From the NCBI GenBank assembly GCA_963205105.1, contig CAUJJW010000187.1, forward strand, positions 1 to 35,950: a stretch of 35,950 bases of DNA, given 5' to 3'. Below are positions 25,886-34,510 of the stretch, one piece after another. Numbering within the stretch: position 1 is the first letter of the stretch; each line of letters opens with the position of its first letter. Source of the DNA: Verrucomicrobiota bacterium (GTDB taxonomy: Bacteria; Verrucomicrobiota; Verrucomicrobiia; Limisphaerales; CAIMTB01). Under the pieces are notes generated by a model. That model did no database searches. It was not told the origin of the DNA and was given only the letters and a program-made list of their open reading frames with translations. The position numbers and the translations under genes are program-made.

Positions 25886-26598
25886 ATTCCACACCGCTGC
25901 TTTTTCTGGGCATTCTGATCGCCCTGGCTTCGTCCTGGTGGGGTGTCCTCGTCGCTCCTTCTCTCCAGATCGGCAACGCGCCCACGGTGTTCTCCAAGGA
26001 AACCGGCCAACATTATCCCGCCAATCGACCGGGTCTCGCCCAACAAGGCGCTGAGATCTATCGGTCCGAGGGCTGCAACTCATGCCACAGCCAACTGGTG
26101 AGACCCGAGGGCTTCGGCAACGACCTGGCCCGAGGCTGGGGCAAGCGACGCACGGTTGCTCAGGACTACCTCAGGGATAACCCGGTGCTCCTGGGCTCTG
26201 TCCGCATCGGTCCGGACTTGTCCAATATCGGCTACCGCATGGGTGCTGGTGACACGAATGCCCAGCCGGTGATGGTCGCGTATCATCTCAAGCATTTGTA
26301 CCATCCAAGGACAGTTGCTCCGGGTTCGGTGATGCCGGCCTACCCATATCTCTTCGAAAAGCGTCCCATTCAGGGTTCCCCCTCCGCTAGCGCGCTGAAG
26401 TTGGAGGGAGCCTTTGCCCCGCCTGAGGGCTTTGAAGTGGTACCAACACCGGAAGCCACGGCCTTGGTGGCCTATCTGCTCAGCCTGCGATCCGGGGTTT
26501 CTCTGGCGGAAGCCCCCGTGCCCCCGCCACCCACCAACGCCGTCGAAACGGCGACCTCCTCCACCAACGCGGCTCCTGCATCCGCTCCGACCCGATGA
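25882..26598 (+). CDS. CcoO-like monohaem membrane cytochrome c
   Basis: 238 residues. An N-terminal anchor (about 5-25) is followed by EIYRSEGCNSCHSQLVRPE with haem site Cys65, Cys68 and His69. This matches the 'YIREGCxxCHSQMIRP' signature of CcoO (FixO). Further CcoO marks are RIGPDLSNIGYR, HLYHPRTVAPGS and MPAYPYLF with the axial Met151. A Pro/Thr/Ala-rich C-terminal tail (about 210-238) is extra. In cbb3 oxidase CcoO hands electrons to CcoN. Here the partner CcoN homologue lacks most haem ligands, so the acceptor is unknown. It overlaps its neighbours by 4 nt on both sides. Confidence 0.88.
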   Translation: MNSTPLLFLGILIALASSWWGVLVAPSLQIGNAPTVFSKETGQHYPANRPGLAQQGAEIYRSEGCNSCHSQLVRPEGFGNDLARGWGKRRTVAQDYLRDNPVLLGSVRIGPDLSNIGYRMGAGDTNAQPVMVAYHLKHLYHPRTVAPGSVMPAYPYLFEKRPIQGSPSASALKLEGAFAPPEGFEVVPTPEATALVAYLLSLRSGVSLAEAPVPPPPTNAVETATSSTNAAPASAPTR

Positions 26599-27227
26599 AG
26601 AAGGCCTCCCCTGTTTCCACTCGTGGCGGTTCCCATGCCGATGTTTCCACGCCACGCATGGGCAGCTACACAGCCCCCGTCGGCTTTTTCATCGCCTTGG
26701 CCATTCTGGCCTACCTCGGCCATGCCGAACTGGGCTATCACAACGGGCAATTTTCTCCCGGGGTCTATGAACCCTATGCCGACCTCCGCAGCATTCCCAA
26801 GTCGGGCGGTGAGGTGAATCCCGTGGACGAGGGGCGTGTCGTGTACGCCCAGCTCTGTTCCGCGTGCCACCAACCCAATGGCTCGGGTAACCCGGCCAAC
26901 GGTTGCCCTCCCGTCGCCGGTTCCGACTGGGTCCTCGAAGAAGGACCTGCACGCCTGATTCGCATCGTCCTCAATGGCGCCAAGGGACCCATCATGGTGA
27001 ATGGCAAAGAGTGGGGCAGTCCCGTCGGCATGCTCGCCTTCAAGGATGCCCTCTCCGACGAGCAGATCGCCCACGTCATCACCTACATCCGTCAGTCGCC
27101 GGAATGGAAAAACAATGCCCCGACCGTCACCGCCGAGATGGTGAAGTCGGTCCGTGAGAAGACTTCCAGCCGCGGTGCCCAATGGACGTCCGATGAGCTG
27201 ATGAAGATCCCCACGGCGGTCGAATAG
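26595..27227 (+). CDS. Membrane-anchored monohaem cytochrome c (CcoP-like position)
   Basis: 210 residues. A hydrophilic head (1-24) precedes one transmembrane helix (about 25-43, APVGFFIALAILAYLGHAE), then a class I cytochrome c domain with YAQLCSACHQPNGSG (Cys88, Cys91, His92), VLNGAKGPI and VGMLAFKDALSDEQIAHVITYIR, where the Met is the candidate sixth ligand. Unlike CcoP (FixP) it has one haem, not two. It is the last gene of the operon. Only 24 bp without a hairpin separate its stop from the convergent gene at 27252. It probably works as an electron shuttle between ACIII, the CcoO-like protein and a final acceptor. Confidence 0.87.
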   Translation: MKKASPVSTRGGSHADVSTPRMGSYTAPVGFFIALAILAYLGHAELGYHNGQFSPGVYEPYADLRSIPKSGGEVNPVDEGRVVYAQLCSACHQPNGSGNPANGCPPVAGSDWVLEEGPARLIRIVLNGAKGPIMVNGKEWGSPVGMLAFKDALSDEQIAHVITYIRQSPEWKNNAPTVTAEMVKSVREKTSSRGAQWTSDELMKIPTAVE

Positions 27228-27251
27228 GTTGGATCGACACCACTCGACGCC

Positions 27252-28568
27252 TCAAAGGCTCCATCCTGCGCGGTACTCGTGCCGGATGAAGCGGTCAGCA
27301 TCCTTGCAGTTGGTGGCTCGCATGGATGAGGCATCCCATTCCAACGGCTGCTGAACCCGGTGGGCGACGTTCCCCAGCAGCCCGATCTCTGTGACCTTTG
27401 ATCCGTATTCAAACGGACACAGATTGGCGGCTCCTCCTTGAATCGCCCGAATCCATTCCTCGTGTTGGCCGGGTGAACCGGCGATCCATGGGGTGGGGGG
27501 CTGAAATCCCGAGAAATCCACTTCCGGGAACAGCCGGTACTTGCCGTAGTCGGCCAACATCATTCCTTTGGAGCCGACAAACAGCGTGCCGTCTCCCCAC
27601 TTGGGCAGCTTTTGTTCGGTGAAGGCTGCCGGGCGTTTCCCACCGTGGTACCAGGTCATCTGGACCGCAGGCAGGTCTTTCGGGCCGGCAGTTCCCCAGG
27701 ACGACACGCGCCTCGCAGGAAAGGTGTACTGCACCTTCAGGTTCAGCGGGGCACACTCCACGTGCGGCTCGGATCCCGAGGCTTCAATGCGCGTCGGCAA
27801 TCCCAGTTGAAGCGCCCACACGCCCAGGTCGATGTGGTGGCAGCAGAAATCCGACAACGTCCCGCCTCCGAAGGCCCACCATCGTCGCCAGTTGAAGGGG
27901 ACATATTGGTCGCTGTAGTCACGAAACGGAACCGGTCCGAGCCACTGCTCCCAATCCAGATGAGGCGGCACCGGGTCGGGTTCGGGACGTTTCCGAACAT
28001 CCCAGGATCCGTCCACCCAGTGATGCACCTCGGTCACGTCCCCGATGGCGCCACTTTGAATCACTTCGACCACCCGCCGATAATTGTCCCCGGAGTGGAT
28101 CTGGTTGCCCATTTGCGTCACCCGCCCGCTGGTTCGGGCGGTCTCCGCCACTCGCCGGGCCTCGGAAACCGTCCGGGTCAACGGCTTCTCGCAATAGACA
28201 TGACGACCGCTTTTCAACGCGGCCACGGCAATGACCGCATGGCAATGATCTGGAGTGCTCACCACCACACCGTCCAAGTCGTTTCGCTCCAGCAGCGCTC
28301 GGTAGTCCTTGTACTTGGCGGCGCCGGGAAACGCTTTGGCGGCGCCATCCAACCGCTGGGCATCCACGTCGCAAAGGGCCACAACATTCTGGCTGCTCAC
28401 ACCCTTGAGATTCTCCCCGCCCCGCCCCGCCACCCCGATCACCCCGAGGTTCAAGCGCTCGTTCGGGGAGATCTTCCGTGGGGCCTGCGCGCCCAGCACG
28501 ACACCGGCCGACCCCACCGCCGCCGCGACGAGGAAACCCCTGCGTGAAACGCGCGCCTTGGATTGCAT
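27252..28568 (-). CDS. Tat-exported Gfo/Idh/MocA family oxidoreductase
   Basis: 438 residues from ATG 28568. A GTG at 28592 is an alternative start adding eight residues. The twin-arginine signal SRRGFLVAAAVGSAG is at 8-22. The Rossmann domain starts LNLGVIGVAGRGG (39-51) with VVALCDVD, VVVSTPDHCHAV, and the catalytic-region motif CEKPL with Lys128. The C-terminal part shows DFCCHHIDLGVWAL. These proteins carry tightly bound NAD(P) and act on sugars or derivatives. Exported versions are abundant in Verrucomicrobiota and Planctomycetota. It is divergent from the DUF4038 glycosidase, so both may act on the same plant-derived glycan. That link is inference. Confidence 0.88.
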   Translation of the reverse strand: MQSKARVSRRGFLVAAAVGSAGVVLGAQAPRKISPNERLNLGVIGVAGRGGENLKGVSSQNVVALCDVDAQRLDGAAKAFPGAAKYKDYRALLERNDLDGVVVSTPDHCHAVIAVAALKSGRHVYCEKPLTRTVSEARRVAETARTSGRVTQMGNQIHSGDNYRRVVEVIQSGAIGDVTEVHHWVDGSWDVRKRPEPDPVPPHLDWEQWLGPVPFRDYSDQYVPFNWRRWWAFGGGTLSDFCCHHIDLGVWALQLGLPTRIEASGSEPHVECAPLNLKVQYTFPARRVSSWGTAGPKDLPAVQMTWYHGGKRPAAFTEQKLPKWGDGTLFVGSKGMMLADYGKYRLFPEVDFSGFQPPTPWIAGSPGQHEEWIRAIQGGAANLCPFEYGSKVTEIGLLGNVAHRVQQPLEWDASSMRATNCKDADRFIRHEYRAGWSL

Positions 28569-28710
28569 GCCCTCCCCACTACCATGGCTCACCGTTCCAA
28601 ACCAAGATGGAAGCCGAGGCCATTCCGAAAACCAGCCATCGGCTCACCCGGATGGATGGGCATGGGAGCCCGGCTTCTCATCCGATAGCTCTCTCGATTC
28701 CACCGCAATC

Positions 28711-28770
28711 CTTGGACCATTCGTCCAAGAACCAGAGCACGACGTTCTAGCTCAACCGTCTTCTTGGACG
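28711..28770. promoter_or_regulatory. Repeated CTTGGAC/GTCCAAG sites between divergent genes
   Basis: CTTGGAC (28711-28717) pairs with GTCCAAG (28723-28729) across 5 nt. CGTCCAAGAA (28722-28731) is also an exact inverted copy of TTCTTGGACG (28761-28770), 29 bp away. Three half-sites between an oxidoreductase (minus) and a glycosidase (plus) suggest an operator or alternative hairpins. No regulator is encoded nearby. Confidence 0.4.
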
Positions 28771-28796
28771 CTATCGTTGCGTTGAATTCCTAGCCT

Positions 28797-30260
28797 ATGC
28801 ACCCCTCGTCAACGATTCCCATCACAGCGGCCATTCATTCCCGTCGGAGTCTCGGCGGGCTGCTCCTCGTGGCCACCTTCCTGACCGCGATCGCCCATGC
28901 CGCGCCCCTTCCTCAACTGAAGGTAAGCGACAACCATCGTTTCCTGGTCACCGACGACGGCAAACCCTTCTTCTGGCTGGGTGACACCGCGTGGGAGCTT
29001 TTTCACCGCCTGAACCGGGACGAGGCCGAAGCATATCTCAAGGTCCGGTCGGAACAGCGCTACACGGTCGTTCAGGCTGTCGCCCTCGCGGAACTCGACG
29101 GCCTGACGGATCCGAACCCGTACGGCGAGAAGCCTCTCGTCAACAACGACCCCACGCAGCCCAACGATGCCTACTTTCAGCACGTCGACTGGATCGTTTC
29201 CAAAGCGAATTCCCTGGGGATCTATGTCGGTTTCCTCCCCACCTGGGGCGACAAGTGGAACAAGAAGTGGGGCGCTGGACCTGAAATTTTCACACCCTCC
29301 AACGCCGAAACGTATGGGGAATGGCTCGGTCGACGCTACAAGGACGCAGGCATCATTTGGATCCTCGGCGGTGATCGACCCGCCGAAACGGAGGCCCACA
29401 AGGACATCACCCGGGCCATGGCCCGCGGCCTCCGCAAGGGTGACGGAGGACGCCACTTGATGACCTGGCACCCCACCGGAGGCAGCAGTTCCAGCCAACA
29501 CTTTCACGAGGACAAGTGGCTCGATTTCAACATGCGCCAGAACGGGCATGTCGCCGAATTCAACGGCCGATACGACCTCACCCGGGCGGACTACGATCGA
29601 ACGCCCATGAAGCCGGTGCTCGACGGTGAGCCCATCTACGAGGATCACCCGGTTTCCTTCGACGCCAAAAAATTCGGCCACTCGATCGCCGCGGACGTCC
29701 GGCGCCCGCTGTATTGGGACCTTTTCAACGGCGCGTTTGGACACACCTACGGCCACCATTCCGTCTGGCAGATGTTCGACCCAAAACGCGGCAAGCCGGT
29801 CAACAATCCGTTGCTTGGGTGGCAGGAGGCGATTCGTCAGCCGGGCGCAGCGCAGATGAAGCATGGCCGGGCGCTGATGGAGTCGCGTCCATTCCTCACC
29901 CGCATCCCCGACCCCGAAGTGATTGTCACGGACCCGGTAGCCACCAGCGTTCCAGGAACGGGTCGTTATCACTTTGCCGCCACCCGCGACAGCCAGGGCC
30001 GATACGCCATGGTCTATGCCCCGGCGGGACGCAGTTTCCGGGTGAACCTCTCCAAGATCACCGGCACGAACATCACCGCGTGGTGGTTCAATCCGCGGAC
30101 CGGCGGCGCGGAGGAGGTGGGAACCTTCAGGAACGAAGGGACGCGCGATTTCATCTCACCCAACCCCGGTGAACACCTCGATTGGATTCTGGTTCTCGAC
30201 GACGCCGCCCAACAGTTCCCTCCGCCAGGGGTGCCGTTGCCGTCACCCACGGTCCGATGA
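28797..30260 (+). CDS. Secreted DUF4038 glycoside hydrolase-like protein (apiosidase-like, GH140-type)
   Basis: 487 residues. A long N-terminal signal (about 1-36, [14 protein letters not shown]) indicates export. The barrel domain begins [28 protein letters not shown], the hallmark of DUF4038. It has WILGGDRP with Asp193 and [10 protein letters not shown] with Glu278 as likely catalytic acids, and [13 protein letters not shown] late in the barrel. The C-terminal part (about 390-475, [28 protein letters not shown]) matches the small 'collagen-binding-like' beta domain found with DUF4038. Characterised relatives release apiose from pectin rhamnogalacturonan II, but specificity here is unproven. 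The neighbouring exported oxidoreductase suggests a shared role in glycan use. Confidence 0.86.
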   Translation: MHPSSTIPITAAIHSRRSLGGLLLVATFLTAIAHAAPLPQLKVSDNHRFLVTDDGKPFFWLGDTAWELFHRLNRDEAEAYLKVRSEQRYTVVQAVALAELDGLTDPNPYGEKPLVNNDPTQPNDAYFQHVDWIVSKANSLGIYVGFLPTWGDKWNKKWGAGPEIFTPSNAETYGEWLGRRYKDAGIIWILGGDRPAETEAHKDITRAMARGLRKGDGGRHLMTWHPTGGSSSSQHFHEDKWLDFNMRQNGHVAEFNGRYDLTRADYDRTPMKPVLDGEPIYEDHPVSFDAKKFGHSIAADVRRPLYWDLFNGAFGHTYGHHSVWQMFDPKRGKPVNNPLLGWQEAIRQPGAAQMKHGRALMESRPFLTRIPDPEVIVTDPVATSVPGTGRYHFAATRDSQGRYAMVYAPAGRSFRVNLSKITGTNITAWWFNPRTGGAEEVGTFRNEGTRDFISPNPGEHLDWILVLDDAAQQFPPPGVPLPSPTVR

Positions 30261-30309
30261 CCCGGCGTGCTCCGCCGCGACCATGCCCGGGCTTGTCCGG
30301 TCGCTCGCC

Positions 30310-31971
30310 TCAGGCCGTGCGACGGACGATGTAAGCGGCGGACACCACTCCGATTCCAAGGCCCATCAGACTCACGATCACCAGGATGCTCTGTGTTTGT
30401 GAACGTGAGGTTTGAATCTGAATTGCGTCGTGCCGGGTCGCATCCTTCACCATTTCGGCCATGTGCGTGACCGTCGCATGCATCTCGTGGCCCGCCCGCG
30501 CGACCATCGACTTCAATTCGGCAACCCGCTCGCGATGCCCACCCTTCACAGCGGCAACGAGATCCAATCCATACTGATCAAAGTGTGTGTGTTCGTCCGA
30601 GAGTTTCTTCACCCGTTCGAGCAACCATTGATGGTCCTTCCGCGCCTTGTCTCCTGCGGCGTGGATGGCCGCCTTGCTGAGTTCCACTTGAACCACTCCC
30701 AGTCCGTGGTCGACCTCGGCTCCAACACGCCCGAATTCCGCCGCGAAGTACGTGTTGGTGCTCGATGCAAACCGTTCCAGGTCGAGTTCCTCCTCCAGCA
30801 TTTTCGCCTCGAGTTGGGCCAAATTGCTGAGGAACGGGAGGTCGTCGGCCGCCATGGCATCCAGCTCCCGTCCAAGGCTCGAGAATTGTTGCCAGGCATA
30901 TCCGCTGGCACCCAGGAGCAAGGTCACCAGAAGCGCTGAATTCACCCAGATTCGAGTGCTGGGAGCGCTCAGCCGGCTGGCATGCAAAGCCGCCCACGCC
31001 AACGCCGCCAATGCCCCCACAACACCCAGTCCGGTCATCACCGGCCGAGAGAAGCCGGCTCCACTCTCTGAGATCGAGTGGTGCTCCGCCGCACCTGCAT
31101 GCCCAGTCTCCGGACTTCCGCCATGTTCGGTTGCCGAACCCGATGCCTCATGACCAGCAGCAGCCCCATGCGATGACTTCATCGCGGCCGGTGACACACT
31201 CGCGGCGTGAGCCGAGCCATGTCCGTCCTTTCCTTCGCCTCCTCCATCGCCACGATAAGCCAGCAGTCTCGATTCCTCCGGGTGTTCGCCCAGCCACTTC
31301 ACCCGCCCCGTTTCCAAGTCATAGACGGCCCCAACCGCCTTGAGTTTGTGGGCTTTCACCAATTCCCGCACTTCCGAGCTGCGCTTAAACAAATCATCCA
31401 TCGATAGCCACACATTGGCGGTCACCGCTTTGGTCAGAAGAGTCTCGAACGGGCTGCCTGGCATCGAGGTCCGAGCCTGCGCCACCGCCGGCGAAATATT
31501 GTCCACCAGATCGCGCAGGTTGCCATGGACTTCCGCACCCTCCAGCACCGCCTTCACGGCACCGCAGCCCGTGTGCCCCAGGATGACCAGCAACGGCGTC
31601 CCCAAGTGTCCCACCCCGTACTCGATGGTACCTATTTCATCCGTGTCGGAGACATTTCCCGCGACCCGCACCACAAAGGTGTCTCCCAGGCCCTGGTCCA
31701 ATAGAAGCTCCACAGGAACCCGGGAATCAGCGCACGAGAGCACCGTAACGAAAGGATGCTGGCCCTTGGCCACTTCCGCCCGCCGCGCCGCATCCTCATG
31801 GGGATGAGCCGGTTTGCCGGTGGCGAACCGAGCATTCCCTTCCTGAAGCGCGGCCAACCCCTCGTCGTAGGTCTTCGGCGTCTCCGCCGATGCCGCCAGA
31901 GTCCAATACCCAATCGCGACCGCAATCTGCATGCCCCGCGCGATGACGGAGGGAAAAATCGTAGCCTTCAT
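30310..31971 (-). CDS. Periplasmic beta-carbonic anhydrase fused to a membrane four-helix sensor-like module
   Basis: 553 residues. A signal peptide-like start (about 1-29) is followed by a complete beta-carbonic anhydrase (about 34-240) with SCADSRVP (Cys80, Asp82, Arg84) and GHTGCGAV (His133, Cys136), the full zinc site and Asp-Arg dyad. Residues 241-300 are Gly/Ala/His-rich with ten or more histidines. Then come two helices (about 312-331 and 342-360), a helical region of about 165 residues resembling the four-helix ligand domain of chemoreceptors (SSLGRELDAMAADDLPFLSNL...), and a final helix (about 529-549) ending RRTA. Basic loops suggest that both large domains face the periplasm. No HAMP or output domain follows. 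ATG 31971 has a weak Shine-Dalgarno, and ATG at residue 14 is possible. Confidence 0.85.
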   Translation of the reverse strand: MKATIFPSVIARGMQIAVAIGYWTLAASAETPKTYDEGLAALQEGNARFATGKPAHPHEDAARRAEVAKGQHPFVTVLSCADSRVPVELLLDQGLGDTFVVRVAGNVSDTDEIGTIEYGVGHLGTPLLVILGHTGCGAVKAVLEGAEVHGNLRDLVDNISPAVAQARTSMPGSPFETLLTKAVTANVWLSMDDLFKRSSEVRELVKAHKLKAVGAVYDLETGRVKWLGEHPEESRLLAYRGDGGGEGKDGHGSAHAASVSPAAMKSSHGAAAGHEASGSATEHGGSPETGHAGAAEHHSISESGAGFSRPVMTGLGVVGALAALAWAALHASRLSAPSTRIWVNSALLVTLLLGASGYAWQQFSSLGRELDAMAADDLPFLSNLAQLEAKMLEEELDLERFASSTNTYFAAEFGRVGAEVDHGLGVVQVELSKAAIHAAGDKARKDHQWLLERVKKLSDEHTHFDQYGLDLVAAVKGGHRERVAELKSMVARAGHEMHATVTHMAEMVKDATRHDAIQIQTSRSQTQSILVIVSLMGLGIGVVSAAYIVRRTA

Positions 31972-32130
31972 CGACGCAAGAGTGTCCAGTCCACTCCTAT
32001 CCTGTCGGCACTCTGGCCTGGATGTTTACCTCGATTTCCCGTTCATCGACCCAACGCGTCGTGACGAAGCGTTCTCCAAGCTTGCACCCGGCTCCCGAAC
32101 CGTTAAACCACGCCCCCCGAACTCATCGAG

Positions 32131-34443
32131 ATGAACGAACGCTTCGTCGCCCGCATCGCCGCCGAACTCCAGGTTCCGGCCACCAAGGTCTCCGCCACCG
32201 CCAAATTGCTCGCCGAAGGCGCCACGGTCCCCTTCATCGCCCGCTACCGAAAGGAGGTCACCGGCAGCCTCGACGAGGTCGCCATCACCTCGGTCCGTGA
32301 TCGCATGACCCAGCTCGTCGAGCTGGAACAGCGGCGCGAGGCCATCGTCAAATCCCTCTCCGAACGCAACCTTCTCACCGACGCCCTCAAGTCCGCCGTG
32401 GAAGGCGCTGACACCCTGAGCGCCTTGGAAGACGTCTTCGCCCCCTACCGTCCCAAACGCCGCACCCGCGCCACCATCGCCCGCGAGGCAGGCCTCGAAC
32501 CCCTCGCCGACCAGATCTTCAACGACCAGGCCTCCCTCGACCCCGCCGCCGCCGCCACCAGTTTCGTGAACCCGGAAAAGCAGGTCGCCGATGTGGCCGC
32601 CGCCCTCTCCGGCGCCCGGGATATTTTGGCCGAGCGGGTGAGCGAAGACGCCATGGCCCGCGCCCGCCTTCGCGAGCTCTACTGGAAGGCCGGCACCGTC
32701 CGATCCAAGGTCATCGTCGGCAAGGAAACCGAAGGCGCCAAATTCAAGGATTACTTCGACTGGACCGAGCCGGTCGAAAAGATCCCCAGCCACCGCCTGC
32801 TCGCCATCCGCCGCGGTGAGGAGGAAGGCATACTGCTCGTCCGGGTCACCCCTCCGGAGGACGAGGCCATCGCCCTCCTCGAACCGCTCTTCGTCAAGGC
32901 ACCCGGCAAACCCGCCGGTGAACAGGTCCGCCTCGCCGTCGTCGACAGCTACAAACGGCTCCTCGGATTCGCCATTGAAGGCGAAGTGCGGCTCGGCGCC
33001 AAACAGAAGGCCGACACCACCGCCATCCGCGTCTTCGCGGACAATCTCCGCGAACTGCTCCTCGCCCCCGCCCTCGGCCAGAAAGCCGTGCTCGCCATCG
33101 ATCCCGGATTTCGCACCGGCTGCAAAACCGTGGTGCTCGATCGTCAGGGGAAGCTGCTCCATCACGACGTCATCTACCCCACGGCGGGAAGCCAGAACCA
33201 GATCCGCGAAGCCGGCGACACCGTCCGGGCCCTGGTCCAGAAGTTCAGCATCGAGGCGATCGCCATCGGCAACGGCACCGCTAGCCGCGAAACAGAACAA
33301 TTCGTCCGCGCGCTCAAACTACCGGCCAGCGTGCCCATCGTTCTGGTGAACGAAAGTGGCGCCTCCATCTATTCAGCCAGCGAAGTGGCCCGGGAGGAGT
33401 TCCCCAGCGAAGACATCACCGTGCGCGGCGCCGTCAGCATCGGCAGGCGCCTCATGGATCCGCTCGCCGAACTCGTGAAGCTCGACCCCAAGTCCATCGG
33501 CGTTGGCCAGTACCAGCACGATGTCGAGGAATTCGCCCTCAAACGCGGTCTCGACGACACCGTCGTCTCCTGCGTGAACCGCGTCGGTGTCGAGCTCAAC
33601 ACCGCCTCCAAGCAGTTGCTCTCCTACGTTTCAGGTCTCGGTCCCGCGCTCGCCGCCAACATCGTCACCTATCGGAACGAACACGGCGCCTTCCGCTCCC
33701 GCAAGGAACTGCTCAAGGTGTCCCGCCTCGGACCCAAAGCTTTCGAACAATGCGCCGGATTCCTCCGCGTTCGCGACGGTGAACATCCCCTGGACGCCAG
33801 CGCCGTCCACCCCGAACGCTACGAACTCGTCGACACCATCGCCCAGGACTTGCGCTGCGGGGTTCAGGACCTGCTCAAAGACACCTCCCTCCGAAGCCGC
33901 ATTCAACCCGAGAAATACGTCACCGACACCGTGGGGCTCCCCACGCTCCAGGATATTCTCGCCGAGCTCGCCCGCCCTGGACGCGATCCTCGTCAGCAGT
34001 TTGAAGTCTTTGCCTTCCAGGAGGGCGTCGAAAAGATGGAGGACCTGAAGCCTGGCATGAAGCTGCCCGGCATTGTCACCAACGTCACCGCCTTCGGTGC
34101 CTTCATCGACATCGGGGTCCACCAGGACGGCCTGGCCCACGTCAGCCAGCTCGCCGATCGTTTCGTGAAGGATCCCGCCGAAGTCGTGAAGGTCGGACAG
34201 AAGGTCCGGGTCACCGTCACCGAAGTGGATCTGGAACGGAAGCGGATCGCCCTCTCCATGCGAGCCAATCCCCAGATCGGCGTCGCCAAGGAATCACGCA
34301 CGTCCCCCGGAGGCCCCCGGCCGATGGGCAACGCCCCACGCCCTTCCCAGCCCCCGAAACCGAAGGCCACCTTCAATCCCGCCGAGGACAGCTGGAATGC
34401 CCTCGCCGCCGCCTTCGACAAGTCCCGCCAAAAGCCAAACTAG
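32131..34443 (+). CDS. tex: Tex family RNA-binding transcription accessory protein
   Basis: 770 residues, the normal length for Tex. The N-terminal helical region has ATVPFIARYRKEVTGSLDE (about 32-50), a strong Tex signature. The YqgF-like RNase-fold domain (about 318-450) opens VLAIDPGFRTGCKTVVLD. The helix-hairpin-helix region (about 500-560) has YVSGLGPALAANIV and FRSRKELLKVSRLGPKAFEQCAGFLRV. The S1 RNA-binding domain (about 638-710) has GIVTNVTAFGAFIDIGVHQDGLAHVSQL. The Pro-rich C-terminal tail ends near 770. Tex binds nucleic acid and has been linked to transcription and stress tolerance. It is divergent from the carbonic anhydrase fusion, with 159 bp between starts. Confidence 0.95.
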   Translation: MNERFVARIAAELQVPATKVSATAKLLAEGATVPFIARYRKEVTGSLDEVAITSVRDRMTQLVELEQRREAIVKSLSERNLLTDALKSAVEGADTLSALEDVFAPYRPKRRTRATIAREAGLEPLADQIFNDQASLDPAAAATSFVNPEKQVADVAAALSGARDILAERVSEDAMARARLRELYWKAGTVRSKVIVGKETEGAKFKDYFDWTEPVEKIPSHRLLAIRRGEEEGILLVRVTPPEDEAIALLEPLFVKAPGKPAGEQVRLAVVDSYKRLLGFAIEGEVRLGAKQKADTTAIRVFADNLRELLLAPALGQKAVLAIDPGFRTGCKTVVLDRQGKLLHHDVIYPTAGSQNQIREAGDTVRALVQKFSIEAIAIGNGTASRETEQFVRALKLPASVPIVLVNESGASIYSASEVAREEFPSEDITVRGAVSIGRRLMDPLAELVKLDPKSIGVGQYQHDVEEFALKRGLDDTVVSCVNRVGVELNTASKQLLSYVSGLGPALAANIVTYRNEHGAFRSRKELLKVSRLGPKAFEQCAGFLRVRDGEHPLDASAVHPERYELVDTIAQDLRCGVQDLLKDTSLRSRIQPEKYVTDTVGLPTLQDILAELARPGRDPRQQFEVFAFQEGVEKMEDLKPGMKLPGIVTNVTAFGAFIDIGVHQDGLAHVSQLADRFVKDPAEVVKVGQKVRVTVTEVDLERKRIALSMRANPQIGVAKESRTSPGGPRPMGNAPRPSQPPKPKATFNPAEDSWNALAAAFDKSRQKPN

Positions 34444-34479
34444 CCTGCCATCGGACTAGCCGTGGGTGGGCCGGTTGCC

Positions 34480-34485
34480 TATAAC
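34480..34485 (+). promoter_or_regulatory. Possible -10 element upstream of the 34511 gene
   Basis: TATAAC in the 67-bp gap after tex, 25 bp before the ATG. TG lies nearby (34475-34476 region), but the -35 region is poor. This is weak evidence for a separate promoter. Confidence 0.2.
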
Positions 34486-34510
34486 AGGGCATTCCAAACC
34501 GAGCCAACCC

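Noticed and set aside
27228..27251. Possible terminator between the operon end and the convergent oxidoreductase
   Set aside because: Only 24 bp and no stem-loop or T-run is visible.
32026..33300. Long minus-strand frame opposite tex
   Set aside because: Same antisense artefact. Tex is intact on the plus strand with all expected domains.
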